Source: Plicaturopsis crispa FD-325 SS-3 (taxonomy: Eukaryota > Basidiomycota > Agaricomycetes > Amylocorticiales > Amylocorticiaceae). Taken from it: a DNA stretch of 64,000 nucleotides. Below are positions 41,947 to 54,783 of this stretch, piece by piece (positions within the stretch are counted from its first letter, which is position 1; the number at the start of each line of letters is the position of its first letter). The notes beneath the pieces are model-generated. The model was not told the DNA's origin and searched no databases. It saw only the letters and a program-made list of their open reading frames with translations. The DNA is taken from assembly GCA_000827205.1 (NCBI GenBank), contig KN832566.1, positions 576,543 through 640,542 on the forward strand, given 5' to 3'. Position numbers and translations under genes: made by a program.

Positions 41947-44085
41947 ATGTCGACACCAGAGAAGAACGGTGCAACCCGCACTACAACAATACATGCCACC
42001 CGAGTTGGCATCTCCGCAGACGATGCTCTGCTTGCCGACATGGGGTATAAAAGCGAATTCCGCCGAGAATTTTCGGTGCGTTGTTTTACACCCTGGATGC
42101 TGCTCATGCTTACTTGATCTTGTCTGCGGTTAGCTACTGGAGACTATTGCATTCACGTTCACGATAATGGCAGTATGCTCCGGTATCAGCTCTTCGTTCG
42201 TGTTTCCCCTAGCCGCAGGTGAGTTACAAGGCGGTTCATTCGTTCTTGCGCACTCATATTGTAGGTGGACACGTCGGTATGTGGCTTGGCTGGTTGATTC
42301 CCTCCATCTTTGTCATGGGCATTGCCGCAAGTATGGCAGAATTGACGTCGGCTATGCCGTGCGTATCGATAACAAGCTCACTTGTATTCTACTGATCGGA
42401 GTATGCTCTAGAACAAGTGCCGGTTTATATTTCTATGCTGCCAAGCTCGCCCCTCCACGCTACTCCGCTCTGGCAAGCTGGATAACTGGTTGGGCAAACA
42501 TCACAGGCCAAGTGACGCTAGTATGCTCAATAGATTATACATGGTAGTGTCACGTCGTCTACGCTTTGGCAACCTTCCATCTAACTCGTCCCAAGTGCTC
42601 AATTAATTACTACAGCCATAGCCGTGGGTACGGATGGCAGCATTGTGCTTGGAGCTGGCGCAACCTACGGGATCTTAGTCGCGATCCTGGTCAGCCATGG
42701 GGTCTTGTGCTCTGCCGGAACGCGCATTCTAGCTCGTTTAAATCTATTATACGTCGCACTGAACGGTCAGTATCTTGATTGACTGTCATATATTTATGAC
42801 GACTGCTCATCATTGTCATATCCGCAGTTGGGACGACCGTTGCTGCAATTGTTTCTCTGTTAGTCTGTGTCGGGGACGAGAGGGTTCCTGCTAAAGAAGT
42901 GTTCACTTCATTTGAGAACCATACGGGGTGGAGCAACAGTGAGCGCTCAAGCTTTGGCGGTCTCTTTCATTTCGTTACAAGCTCAAGATTCTCTCAGATG
43001 GATGGGCGTTTATGTTGGCGTTCCTTGCACCGATGTGGGGATTGACAGGATGTAAGTCGTCTTCGACATGCCCGGTCAGCACTTCTTGGCTTATATCATT
43101 CTATCTAGATGATTCAGCCGCCCATATATCAGAGGAAGTCGCCAATGCGGCATGGGCCGCACCAATTGCTATTGTAGTAGGTGTCGGCGCCACCGAACTG
43201 CTGGGACTAGCGCTTTTGATCTCAGCCTCTTTTGCAACCACGTCCGTGCCCCGTCTTCTCTCTACGGATCTTCCGCTTCCTATGGGACAACTCTTCCTTG
43301 ACACCCTCGGCAAGAAAGGAATGCTGACAATATGGTGCCTCATTGCTACGGTTCAGGTATGCCCGCGCTTTCCTCATGCCTCGCATATCGCTCAATGTGC
43401 GCAAAGTATGTTTGCGGATCTGCCCAAGGCGTTGACGCCTCCCGTGTGGTCTTTGCCTTTGCAAGAGACAACGCACTTCCCGGATCCCGTCATTGGAAAC
43501 AGATAAATGCCCGTACACAGACTCCAGTGAACGCCGTATGGCTCGTGTTCTTTCTGTCGGGCATATGTGGCCTACTGGGGTTCTCTGCGACCGCTCTGAC
43601 CTCACTTGCTGGGTAAGTCTACTGATCACAATTTTGCATTGTGAGTCAAGTCTGAACACACCTCACAGAGCATCTGTAATTGGCCTGTACATATCCTACG
43701 CCACTCCGATATTTTTGCGCATTACCTCGGGGCGACATAGTTTTGTTCCTGGCCCTTTCAGCCTTGGCTCGTGGTATATGCCCGTTGGAATTGTTTCCGT
43801 CTCCTGGGTCGCATTCATTGTCGTGCTTTTGATCTTCCCCTCCTCCCAGACAACGACAGCCGAGGAAATGAGTGCGTATCTCACCTTTGGTTCGTCGCCT
43901 TTCAAAATCTAACATCCTTCCTTACAGATTATGCGGTCGTGATTGTGCTGGCAGTATTTTTATTTGCCTCCGTATCATGGGTAATCTCCGCGCATAAGTG
44001 GTTCACTGGTCCCATTCCGAACATTGACGATGGCAGCATCGCTCAAGTCCCAGAGTGTGTCAATGAAAAGGACAGTGACGTTTAG
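41947..44085 (+). CDS. APC-family amino-acid/GABA-type permease
   Basis: Eleven exons: 41947-42075, 42134-42218, 42265-42358, 42412-42543, 42596-42765, 42828-42938, 42998-43051, 43109-43356, 43407-43612, 43669-43871 and 43928-44085; 529 residues. It is a twelve-segment membrane carrier. Motifs are LLADMGYKSEFRREFS, ETIAFTFTIMAVCSGISSSF, ASMAELTSAMPTSAGLYF, GWANITGQVTLVCSIDYT, GVDASRVVFAFARDNALPGS and ITSGRHSFVPGPFSLG. These mark the eukaryotic amino acid/choline/GABA permease branch (such as Uga4 and Bat1) in plasma or organelle membranes. It is convergent with the esterase 88 bp away. Exon 5 relies on an AAG acceptor at 42595. The paralogue is at 52469-54783. Confidence 0.9.
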
Positions 44086-44173
44086 GGTGCTTGATAAATT
44101 TGTTTTCAATCGATTACAAGGTTACATGCCACTGCCCAACGTACATGTTCAAAAAATACAACAACACTGCTTG

Positions 44174-46282
44174 CTACTCCCCTGGTAGAATTTTTGCGAG
44201 CCTCATGACCTCGTCCCATATGGGGTCTTTCGTCCACGAAATTGACCTGTCCTCCGTGAGTGTCAACATCTCTTTTGCGTCTCTCTTAGATGACCCTGTC
44301 TGCTCAAGCTCTTCTACTTCGTCACGTATCCTATCCAGCCATGCACTTGCAACGATAGCCTGTGACGCATCGAGGGCTGGAAGGCGCAAAGCCCACAGGA
44401 CGCGATCGGTTCCATGAGTAACGTATCCTGTCGAGCCGCCACAGATAAATCGACGATGATGATTCGCGATAAAGGAATCAAGGCGTACCTTCTGGTCGCC
44501 CTTGTTCAGGTGTCCACGCAATTTTATATCGAAGGAGGGGGAAACCAAACTTCTGCAAATCGCGGGTAAACAGCCGTACGGGCAAGTGTACCTGCCCGTC
44601 GCTCAAGACCTCCCCGAAAAGCCGTTGAATGTCTTCTCGACTCGCGTCATGGGGCAACGTTCTATACAGCCCAAGGATATCATCCACCATCTTGTCTGTG
44701 TAATACCGCCGGAGGTTCAGAATGATCTCTTGCGGAGTGCGCACGGGGTGGGCAATGGAATAGAGGTACCACTCCTCCGTAAGATCGCCAATGACAACGC
44801 TGCGAATCCCGCTGCTGCGCAATCCACGCGCGAACCCGCCACTTCGCTGCCACGTCATAGGATCGGGGCTCGACGCGAGCCATACGCCGTCGAGACATCC
44901 GCGAAATGTCCCGTTCGCAATCCCGAGCGCATCTGTCTCGATAGCACGCGTAATGGTTTGCCAAGGCACCTTGTCCTCGTCACGAAGAGTGGACAGGATG
45001 TCCGGGGCATTTGCATCTAAACCTAGTGCATTGCACAGTGCTTGGAATTGTGGACGAAGCTCTGCGGGGGTCTTGGGGTTTGTGCTATCAGAAGAGCTGT
45101 ATTAGTCTAAAGGGACCGAGAAATGAACGAAAGCAATACTTGCGCGATACCGTTGGACTGGAGGATCGCAGAATGAAAGGGTGCCTTTTGCCCTTCAGGT
45201 AATCGGGACGCATGATGCAGGATTTGATGCACGGAGTGCGCACCTATCAGAACCAGGAAACAGCGTCAGAATTTTGCTTTGGCCAGAGATACCACAGCAG
45301 ACGGCACCAGCGGAAAGCCCAATTATCTGTATGTTGTCCGGATCACCTTGGCAATACAATGAGTTACTTTCTATGCATAAGTCACCAGGAAAGGTTGGTT
45401 TACCTCCGAATGCAGCAATGTTCTCCTTGACCCACTGCAATGCCAGCCACTGGTCTTTGAACCCAAAATTTCCGTCTACCTTTGGTTCATCGCAAGCCAA
45501 GAATCCGAATACAGAGAGCCTGTACCCAATGTTGACCCACACTTCGGACCGGGTGGCGGAGACATATTGCGCCTGAGAACTCAAACCATGGGGCGACCCA
45601 AATTGAAGAAATCTTCGGGCACATATGATTGTCAGCTGCGTGATACCGATGTGCCTGCGATTGCTTACCCGCCGTGGATATACACCTTCACCGGAAAGCG
45701 GGTTGAGGAAGAGGACTCGGGAGGGCACACAATGTTCAAGAACAGTCTGAGAAGACCGTGATATGAATAAAGAATGGCGGTAGAAGCCTGAGAGCGTACG
45801 GGTTCTCTGTTGGACGTCCTAAACCAACTTTATCTTCAAACGGAGTGTCTGTAAATGAACGTTATCGCAAGGTTGTATCTTCCATCGACATCTATGAACC
45901 AGAGGATCACTCACTCGCTGCCTGACCATCATTCGTTGGTTGGACAGCGTCTGGATATTCGCAAACCAATTTCAGAAATATGAACGACCTCGCGGAGCAA
46001 AGTGACATACACGATTCCTCTTTGACGTATAGCTTCTGTTCATAACGGTAATCCAAAGGGAGGCCCTGCGGATCGGCAAACCTCTTCGGTGGTAATGCGT
46101 ACGGCAATTCTGCGATACCAAGTGGTCAGATTCGGGACAATGGACAAAAAATGCGATGGCTTACCTAGGAATACTGCAGCACCATTGGCCGCCCGTCCAC
46201 CAGTTACTTTGCCGTATCTAGTTTCAACGATAGCTCGTTTGCCACTGTCACGGAGCTCATGCTCAAGATGCAAATTGGCCAT
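44174..46282 (-). CDS. type-B carboxylesterase
   Basis: Ten exons on the minus strand: 46282-46165, 46109-46011, 45950-45915, 45848-45800, 45746-45669, 45612-45404, 45346-45308, 45243-45144, 45084-44489 and 44427-44174; 525 residues. It has the alpha/beta-hydrolase fold: VETRYGKVTGG, PYALPP, YIHGG (oxyanion loop), VNIGYRLSVFGFLACDEP, FGFKDQWLALQWVKENIAAFGG and IIGLSAGAHS with the nucleophile Ser. A late HGTD probably supplies the His. There is no signal peptide, so it is cytosolic. The intron starting at 45143 has a GC donor (GCAAGT). The substrate is unknown; permease and ureohydrolase neighbours hint at amides or esters of nitrogen compounds. The paralogue is at 57522. Confidence 0.9.
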
Positions 46283-46995
46283 TCTGTGGGCGCGATACAG
46301 ACCGGCGGGTTAAACAACTATACATATAAGTAGTTAGCAACTTTCGATAACAAAATCGTGTAGCATATACTCACCGCGAGGACTTGGCTAGAGAGAATAG
46401 TGACCTGGGGCTGATGTATAGATCATAAATGAAAGTCGCGTGCGACCGAATGCGCCTCTTTGAGCATGGGAATATGTCGCTCCGTGTAAATGTCGACATC
46501 GTCCGACTCGAGCGTCCGATGCATACGTTCTTGCGTCCTCTCAGGCTCATCGAGGATGTCATCTTGCAAACCTATCTTCCTCGTCAGTAGGACGGCGAGT
46601 ACAATCTGCACGCTTATGTACGGTCGCGTCGCCATCATAGCGAAGTGTTATGGACGGTGGCAACTAATAGGTGCCACGCAACGCGAGCTCCTTGACGAAC
46701 GTCTATAAGCGAGCTACGGGACCGGGCAACTGAGAGTCGTGTCGACGAGATTTTTGAAGCTTCAAGAATCAAGATGGTGAAGTCCAGCTTGTATAATTTT
46801 ATAAAGCTGCCAGTTTCCTCCGCGAGCCACGTGCACAGCCTGGCACGCGAACGCTCACGGACTCGGAAATTGTGACTCCAAGTATACCAGCGCTGCAGCA
46901 TATTGGTACGCTCTCAGATGCATTAATGTACCCATACCACCCATACTATCACAACGCAGTGCTCTGCTGAATTAAACGGTGCGGCAGCGGGCACG
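46283..46995. other. intergenic, no gene supported
   Basis: Minus-strand frames of 71-88 codons occur (for example 46423-46638) but join to nothing recognisable. Confidence 0.45.
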
Positions 46996-48902
46996 TTATG
47001 CGGCAGCTGCACGAAAAGCCCGGCGTTTCGCCTCATCTTCATTCCTTGCAACACCTCTCTCCACCTCCCTGTCCCAGTCTGTCCCCAGCCACACGACGCA
47101 GTACTCTCCTATCCCCACGACGAACAAAGCGACCACCTGGCCAATCCACAGTCCCTGTAGCCCAAGGTGCACGCGCGGATGGAACGCGAGTGTGATACCG
47201 AGCGGCAAAGCAAGCACGTAGTACGCGACTATATTGAATAGCGCGCCCAAATGCTGTCGGCCTTGGCCACGGAGGGCACCGCTACTCGATCCAGCAAGTC
47301 CATCTGCGATCTAGATGCCCGTGATTGACGCATTAATCGCGAAGAAAGCAGTTTATAACATAGCGCACCTGGAAGGACGCGACTAAGGGCATAACATCGG
47401 CGACGAGGCGGACAACAGCTACGTCGTCGCTGAAAAGATACCCAAACACCTTTTACAAGAGTTATTAGCATATAATCGACTGCATCAGTGGTGCTCGAAG
47501 AGGCATACATTCTTTGTCGAGACCAGAACAACGCTGACAGCTAAGCCGACCACGATGCTCAGCAACGCAGATGCGTGAGCAGCATGTTTTGCACCCTCGG
47601 CCGAGCGTGAACCAATTAGATTTCCAACCCTTGCAGAGGCTGCGACACCTATTCCAAATGGAATAGTGTTCAGAACTGGGAAAGCAGCTGTGAGCTGTTT
47701 GATTCTCTCGGGCGTTAACAGAATATTTACTCTGATCCGTCGTCATGATGACAGACTGAGCCGCTAGTGGTATTGGCCCCAGCCGGCCTGCCGCTAGTGC
47801 AACGATTTCGAACGCAGCCCACTCCGTACCGACCATTAGGATACCTGGTAGTGCGAGCTTGAGGAAAACCCAGCAACCTTGGGCGTCGAGGACCGTCCTT
47901 AGTTGGAATCCGGCCCAAGTTTCGCTCGCCGTGTGTGTGGGAGAGAGATAAGTGTATAGGATGAGGACCAGAAACAAAATCCAATAGACTGCTGACAGAG
48001 CGAATGCACTGCCCACAAACCCTAGTGAGGTATGGTGGACCAGAGCGATATTTAAGGCGATATTGACCGGTGTGACGAGGGCTAGCACTACCGTTGACGC
48101 TCCCATTATACCTGGATACGTCGTAGAGGGCCGTGTGAGATATATGCCGCTTAAAATCCATCGAGCGCACCTTGGCATTGTAGATATTTCTTTAAACTTT
48201 CAAATCCGATGTAACCTGGAGCGCCTACAACAAGGACGCGCAAAAAATGCTGCACGTCTTTGCTGAGACGTTCCGACTGCCCGAGAGCGATCAAAACCGG
48301 CTCTGCCTTTATCCACAAAACGCAAACGGGGACCAGGATGAACCAGAGTAGAATGATGCAGCGCTGAAGATGGATGGAGAGGTCCGTGCGCATGCCACCT
48401 GTGAAAGCCTGCGAACCCAGAGTATCAAGTGCAGTGGTTCCGCCCAGAGCCACCACCCAGCCTGTGTAATGCGAGGTAGATGTGGGATCATCCCCAAAAT
48501 ATGACAAAAAGAGACTGAGCACTAGCCGGTAACGAAAGCGAGCATCAACGCAAAGGCTGCGGCTGAGAGTTCATCGGGCCCGAGGCGTCCCACAATAACG
48601 ACTGCGACGGTTTGAATCGAGTTTTGAAGGACATAGGACAAGATGACTGCATTTTTGTTTGGTTTTAGCCAGAGAAGGAGCATATTTCGCGACGAACCTG
48701 GTAGAGAGTCGGCCGACAGCGAGGCAAAAACTCTAATCTGTGCTCGGCTCGTATTACCCGAATTAGGAACGTCGTCCAAATTGGGCTGCTGCGAGCCGCG
48801 GCGCTCGTCGACGGCGACGACGGTGGCCGTCTTGTTCACGTTCAGCAATGGCTGTCTCTCGAGGTCGGTATTGGTAGTTCCAGAAGTTGTAGAAAACGAC
48901 AT
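46996..48902 (-). CDS. MATE-family multidrug/toxin exporter
   Basis: Six exons on the minus strand: 48902-48527, 48461-48171, 48111-47731, 47675-47509, 47449-47369 and 47310-46996; 536 residues. The N-terminal 90 residues are polar. About twelve membrane segments follow with MATE motifs: VVIVGRLGPDELSAAAFALM, VTGWVVALGGTTALDTLGSQ, RVLVVGAPGYIGFE, VGTEWAAFEIVALAAGRLGP, IPFGIGVAASARVGNLIGS and IADGLAGSSSGALRGQGRQ. These proton- or Na-coupled antiporters export organic cations and toxic metabolites, often at the vacuole or plasma membrane. The first intron needs a GC donor (GCTAGT at 48526) to restore VTGWVVALGG, so that junction is less certain. Confidence 0.87.
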
Positions 48903-49412
48903 TTCGATGTTTCGAAGGGAGGACAAGTGAATGCAGGCAAGCCCTCTTCTTCTTGTCGACTTATAATCATAACCGAGATCCTCCACAGGCCGTCGTTCAA
49001 GCGGATCTGCCTCTTCCTTTCCACTTGGCAATCTGTGATAATCTACACGATTGCGATACTCCCATGAAGTTTGGCACCAGATCCACCTGGCAAATCGGTG
49101 CCTGTCCGTAAGATATGTCGTTCCCGGTCCTCGCATTGGATGTGACCCGCTTTCCTACTTCCCATCTCGCGTCTGATGGAAAGCATGCCGGCACCAACAA
49201 GAATCTGGACACCCCCAGGGAACTGCGGAATGTCAGGACCATATGACGGCTAGGTAGAGCCGTAACTTCAAACCCCGAATTTCCCTGAGAGTGCCGTCAT
49301 CGTCGGCGGTGTCGTGGTATAGACCTTTTTTCAACGCCCCGATATGGCTCACCGAAAATCACTATAAGAGCGTTCTTGCTAAGTGTACTCTCTATGCATC
49401 TGACCTTTCACC
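48903..49412. other. divergent promoter region, MATE / ureohydrolase
   Basis: No gene. A TATA-like CTATAAGAG lies about 50 bp upstream of the ureohydrolase ATG. Confidence 0.5.
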
Positions 49413-51066
49413 ATGAAGTACTCACTATTCGCTATCTCGCTTATGCTGTCAACGACGTACGTTGCCGCTCACGAGGATCACCACCGTGAACAAATCCCGA
49501 TGGACTATGTGAAGTATCCCTACCAGGCTACATATCCTGGTATAGTGGATGAAGGTAAGTGCCTTTTTTCTCCGGTAATAACTCATAGACGAGCTGTTAA
49601 CTATCCGTTTCAGTCACGGCGGATTCGGTATTTTCTGGCATCACGACTTTCGCCAAACTCCCGTGGGTCCAATGCCTCACCAAGGACAAGGCAGACACAT
49701 TTGACATTGCCTTTATTGGAGCACCTTTCGTAAGCCTCGAAATTTCGTTTACCGCTGTGGAGAAAGCATCCTCACCACAACGGCCTGTTAAGGACACCGG
49801 AACCTCTTATCGACCTGGGGCTCGGTTTGGACCTGCAGGAATTCGCGCCGGGTCCCGTCGCTTGACGCTTTACGGCGGCTACAACGTCCCGCTTGGAGTT
49901 AACCCCTTCAGCTCCGGGTTAAAGGTCGTAGATTGTGGTGACATCCCTGTGACTCCATACGACAACCAATATGCTATCAAACAAATCGAAGACGGTCACA
50001 AGTCGCTTCTCCAGCGCCCTGCGTTCTCGCCCTTGGGTAACGACTCCCTCACTGGCCAGCCTCTGGTGCCTATCTCCCGCGACGGGAAGCATCACCCACG
50101 TGTTATCACTCTGGGTGGTGATCACACCATCGTACTCCCGTAAGTTAACGTGCCTTGTCCTCGGGTCTGATGCTAATGTCAGAAAGGATTTTACGGTCTA
50201 TCTATTCCGCTTATGGGCCGATTTCGGTCATCCACTTCGACTCTCACCTCGACACTTGGAAGCCAGCCGTCTTTGGTGGCGCCCCTTCCACGCAGGCGGC
50301 TATCAATCACGGCACCTACTTCTACTGGGCGAGTCAGGAGGGACTAATCCAGAATGGAAGCTCTATTGCAAGTCCTTTCTTTCTTCGACCTGCCCCTTCC
50401 CTTTCTATGGTATTCCGCGATCGAACCGTTTGATCCTAGTGTGTCTTTTGTCTTTTTATTTAGCACGGCGCCATTAGGACGACGCTTTCCGGCTTAGCCG
50501 ACTACGAGAACGACGATGCGTCCGGCTTCCAACGGATAGAAGCTCGAGAAATCGATACCATTGGTCAGTGCTTTGCGTTTTACCTTGGCTTTTGCACACT
50601 GACTTCTTGCACAGGAACCACCGGCATCATCGAAAAAATCCGCAAAACTGTTGGCGGTTCGCCAGTGTACCTCTCCATCGATGTGCGTGTCTACGATATC
50701 TGTCACTACGCTACCGTCGCCAATGCTTTCTACTTTGAACCCCGTAGATCGATTCCATCGATCCAGCTTTCGCACCCGCCACCGGTACTCCGGAAACGGG
50801 GGGATGGTCTACCCGCGAACTGCGTGCCATCTTGAGAGGACTTGACGGGCTCCACATTGTGTCTGCTGATATCGTCGAAGTTGCCCCTGCGTACGATACT
50901 AATGCGGAGCTGACGACAATGGCCGCGGCTGACGTGAGTTGCGGTATCTATGACTGTACATTCTCTGACCGTGTAATTCTTCGTTTGTTTGCAGGTTCTG
51001 TTCGAGGTCATGAGCGTTATGGCTAAGACTCCGTTAGGTAAAGTCGATGTCAATGGTCTCGTTTGA
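49413..51066 (+). CDS. secreted ureohydrolase of the agmatinase/guanidinobutyrase type
   Basis: Exons are 49413-49554, 49614-49729, 49793-50139, 50187-50367, 50464-50563, 50615-50682, 50748-50933 and 50995-51066; 403 residues. A signal peptide ([14 protein letters not shown]) leads into [14 protein letters not shown] and three metal-binding motifs: [18 protein letters not shown] and [19 protein letters not shown]. Together they supply the two-Mn ligand set of the arginase superfamily. The family hydrolyses guanidino compounds to urea plus amine; [15 protein letters not shown] is typical of agmatinase-like enzymes rather than arginase. A secreted form would attack external guanidino compounds. 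The fourth intron begins GCAAGT at 50368 (GC-AG); no GT choice keeps the frame. Confidence 0.9.
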
Positions 51067-52468
51067 TACCGGTGGGCTCCCATGAATCGTTCTTTTGAGA
51101 AATCGTCTCGCTTTTGCCCAAACTCTGTTTTTTGCCATCTTCCAGTTCTCGTTTCCCCGAATACGACATGTATGCACTTTTCTTTCCAACTGCTACCTGG
51201 TCCATTCCATTTTACAACTGTTGACTGATTATCTACATTTTTCACCGTTCCCCCGCCTTGAAAGTTTGATGTATAGATGTCCGGGAGGTGCGCTTCCGCC
51301 ACTATGGCGGAAAGTTTCTGCTCCATTTCCTATCAGTTGGTCATGAGCTGACTGGTGACATTTTTGTTGAATTCAGGTTCATCCCTACCGCGATTGGGGA
51401 CGCGCTCTAGGGCTCACACAACTTTGAGTTTGGGCCTCGAGGCCAAGTGGATTTCACTGGCATGCGGAAGCCTGAGACTCCGACGACCTCCACTTCGGAT
51501 ACTCTACCTCGTGCTATCTGCTCATAGATGCGCTAACTCCTTGATTTGGCGAGTAAAGGTAAGGCATTCACGCAGTGGAACGAGCTCACCCCGAAGCAAA
51601 AGTAATGAAGCGCAATGCTTCCGTACGACATTACCACACTGTGGCCACTTCACAGGCCCCTTCATTCAGCGCTGGTGCAATCACACCGCTGCATAGCTTT
51701 ACCACAACTCGGAAGGTGTTTCGGGCCGTCGCATACGAAGTTCTGACAAAGAATGCACGTAGCGCACAGTTTTGCCGGACCCATTGGCCCGCCGTCCTAC
51801 AATGAATTTTCCGAGATCCCCATTGAAGGAGCATGCGACAGAATAACATCTATTCTTCTGCCGCATCACCTGCTGCTGGTGGCACCTGGCCTGAGATGTA
51901 GTGAGTCCGTTAGCTTGTGCATGTGCCGAGCCTCTTGAATCCTTGGTTCATGCGTGTGTTTGTTATCATTCAACCGGGGCATATTTTGCTCCATCTTTAT
52001 CGTTTAACATATCCTAAAGATCGGGTACTACTCTCGACGATCTGCAGTGACCGAACATTTGATCCACCGTGACGGCCCGTCTGCGGCCATTGAATATCGA
52101 ACGTACCTACACATTAGTAGCCGGCGCAGCGGTAGTACTATCTCAATAGTCAAGACCATATGTACGTTCTGCACGAGAGGAAGGCCGAATGTATGGCCCT
52201 TATCAATGACGCATCGTAAGCTAGAGAAGAGTGCTAAGACAAGCGTCTGAATGTGCGAGCGCATACTCGAGGTTCATGCACCCTCATGCACCACGCGGGT
52301 AAATCGTCGTGTGAGTTTTATCATGAGGGTCGACTCCTACACAATAGCAAATATATGATTAGTTCCTAATTTTCAGCGTCTATAGGGTCGAATACACCAA
52401 GTACAATCAAGATTTGAAGGACAATGCAAGGGCGAAAGAAAATAGCTTGCGAGGCAGCCAGTACGATT
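51067..52468. other. 1.4 kb with broken coding-like fragments, no intact gene
   Basis: Short plus-strand stretches around 51380-51560 and 51560-51800 read like protein in alternating frames (for example FEFGPRGQVDFTG and KAFTQWNELTPKQK). Stops break each frame and I cannot name a family. It may be a decayed cluster gene. Confidence 0.4.
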
Positions 52469-54783
52469 TTAGTTTTCTTCCCCCTTGGAATCGTTCATGG
52501 GTTTTTCGTTCGAGGCGGTCCGGTCGTCGACCGTGACGTTTACTATTGGACCGCGGAACCACTTGTGGGCGGAGAGGACCCACGATCCTGCCGCAAACAC
52601 GAAGACTGCCGCGATAATCACGATAGCAAAATCTGAATTGACGCCAGATTCAGTCCACGCTATGCACGACTATGGGAAATGAGCACTCACTCATCGATTC
52701 CGGCGCAGTTACCACGCCCGGGGGGAAGAGCAGGAGCACGCAGATGAAGGCGACCCATGCGACGGCGACAGTACCGACAGGGACAGCCCATTTTCCGAGG
52801 CTGAACGGCCCAGGAACGAACTTGTCTCGTCCCGATGTGATACGGCACAAAATGGGTGCTGCATAGCTTGTGTACAGCCCGATAACCGCCGCTCTGAGCA
52901 TGAGAGAAAAGACAATAAGTAAGGCTCGAAAAGGCGTGGCATGACCCGGTAAGGCGTACCCTGCAAGAGACGATAAGGCGGTTTCGGAGAATCCAAGGAG
53001 CCCACAGACGGCCGAGCACACCATGACCAGCCATACCGCGTTCACGGGTGTCTGCGTGCGCGAGTTAATTTTCTTCCACCACCTGGAACCAGGCAGGGCA
53101 TTGTCCCGCGCAAACGCGAACACGACGCGTGACGCGTCAACGCCTTGCGCTGCGCCCGTAACGAACTGCGTAGAAACAAGCCCATCAGTATCGAGTACCA
53201 ATATCCGCACCTCATGGCACAAGATGACTTGCCTGCACGACAATAATGAAACTCCAAAGGGTGAGCATGCCCTTTTTTCCGAGAGTATTGAGGAAGAGCT
53301 GGCCCATGGGTAGAGGTAACTCTGAACTTAGCAACTCGGGCACCGATGTACTCGCGAAAGATGCAGCAATGAGCAAGAGCCACCCGAATGATGCGGTTGC
53401 GCCTACGCCGACCAAAATCGCTATAGGCGCCGCACGCGCTGCGCCCGACACTTCCTCTGAGATGTGTGCAGCAGAGTCGTCTGGGCATCAGATTTTAGTC
53501 AACAAAAGTCGATGAACGGACAGAAACTGACATCCAGTGAGAGTCCACATCTGAGAAGGCTCTCGATGAGAATTTATTGAGACGACAGCGAAGAGATGAA
53601 GAACATACGGGGGCAGTGAAAGCGAGCAAAAACGCCCATCCATCTAAGAACTGTCAGAGAGGGACGGATAGAATACTCGGGAAAGGACCTACTATTGGTC
53701 CAGCCACTATTATTCTCAAAGTGCGTGAATGCCTCCTTGGTGGTGACTTTATTGTCCCCTGCACCCACCAGCAGTGCGATGATTGCGGCAACTGTGGTGC
53801 CCACTGCATTTTGTTGCTGATGGTTCAGAATTCTTCTTCGAGAGGCGAAATGGTGACGCACCGTTAACGGCGACATAAAATAGATTGAGTCGTGCTAGGA
53901 CTGTGGTGGCAGCGGAGCACACGAGGCCATGTGCAACGAGGATAGCGAGCAAAATCCCGAAGGTAGCACCAGAGCTGAGGACGACGGCTCCGTCGGTCTG
54001 AACACCGATTGCTGTCGTGATCATTTGTGCGCTATAGAACACTTTTCAGTCAGCATAACATGCCATAGCAGTAGCTTAACCGCGCAGACCAAGTGAAGTC
54101 TATCGAGCACACAAGCGTCACCTGGCCTGTAACGTTCGCCCAGCCTGTGATCCAACTCGCGAGCGCAGACCATTTGGGTGGCGCCAGCTTCGCAGAGAAA
54201 TAATACAGTCCGGCGCTCGTCCTGTGGAGAGGTGAGCAGTCATGAACCTGCGGAGGACCTAGTTTGAACAAATGACAACTAACGGCATCGCGGAAGTTAA
54301 TTCAGCCATGCTTGCTGCAATAAACATGACGAATAAAGAGGGGATAAGCCAGCCGAAAACCATGCCAACATGACCACCTTCAGCTTGTCAGATACGCTGT
54401 CCATAAAATGGACGACGACGTATGCACCTGAAACGAGAGGAAACGAAAAGGTCGACGACACACTCGCGACGATGCCCATGATAGAGAAAGCAAATGCGAC
54501 TGTTTCTATTAGCTATACGATACATTGATTGAGAGACGTTGATGGCTCCGAAGATAGAAGACAAAGGTGCACTCACCGAAAATTCGCGCTTAAACTCGCT
54601 CTTATAACCAAGTTCGGCAAGACGTACATCGTCTGCATGTCGAGTGTCGAGTGCGGCGTCGACAGATTGTACGGCGGTACTGGTGCTCTCCTTCTCTTTC
54701 GACATGGATAGAAGACTTCGGACGGAGACAGAACTGGGAGACGTCGAGGTGAAAGAAAAGGCGGCATCTGCTTCGATTGTCAT
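52469..54783 (-). CDS. APC-family amino-acid/GABA-type permease (paralogue)
   Basis: Twelve exons on the minus strand: 54783-54577, 54512-54428, 54377-54284, 54221-54090, 54031-53862, 53803-53693, 53643-53609, 53550-53532 (19 nt), 53480-53233, 53165-52960, 52893-52691 and 52632-52469; 557 residues. Its exon lengths match the permease at 41947 almost one to one (85, 94, 132, 170, 111, 248, 206, 203). There is one extra intron (53608-53551), so that one 54-nt exon becomes 35 plus 19. The intron after exon 9 has a perfect GC donor (CAG then GCAAGT at 53232) where the paralogue uses GT. The polar N-terminus is longer. It is a twelve-segment membrane carrier, probably for amino acids or GABA. Confidence 0.9.

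Noticed and set aside
48903-49136. 78-residue N-terminal extension of the MATE protein from an ATG at 49136
   Set aside because: The extension has no membrane or targeting character and would consume most of the divergent promoter.
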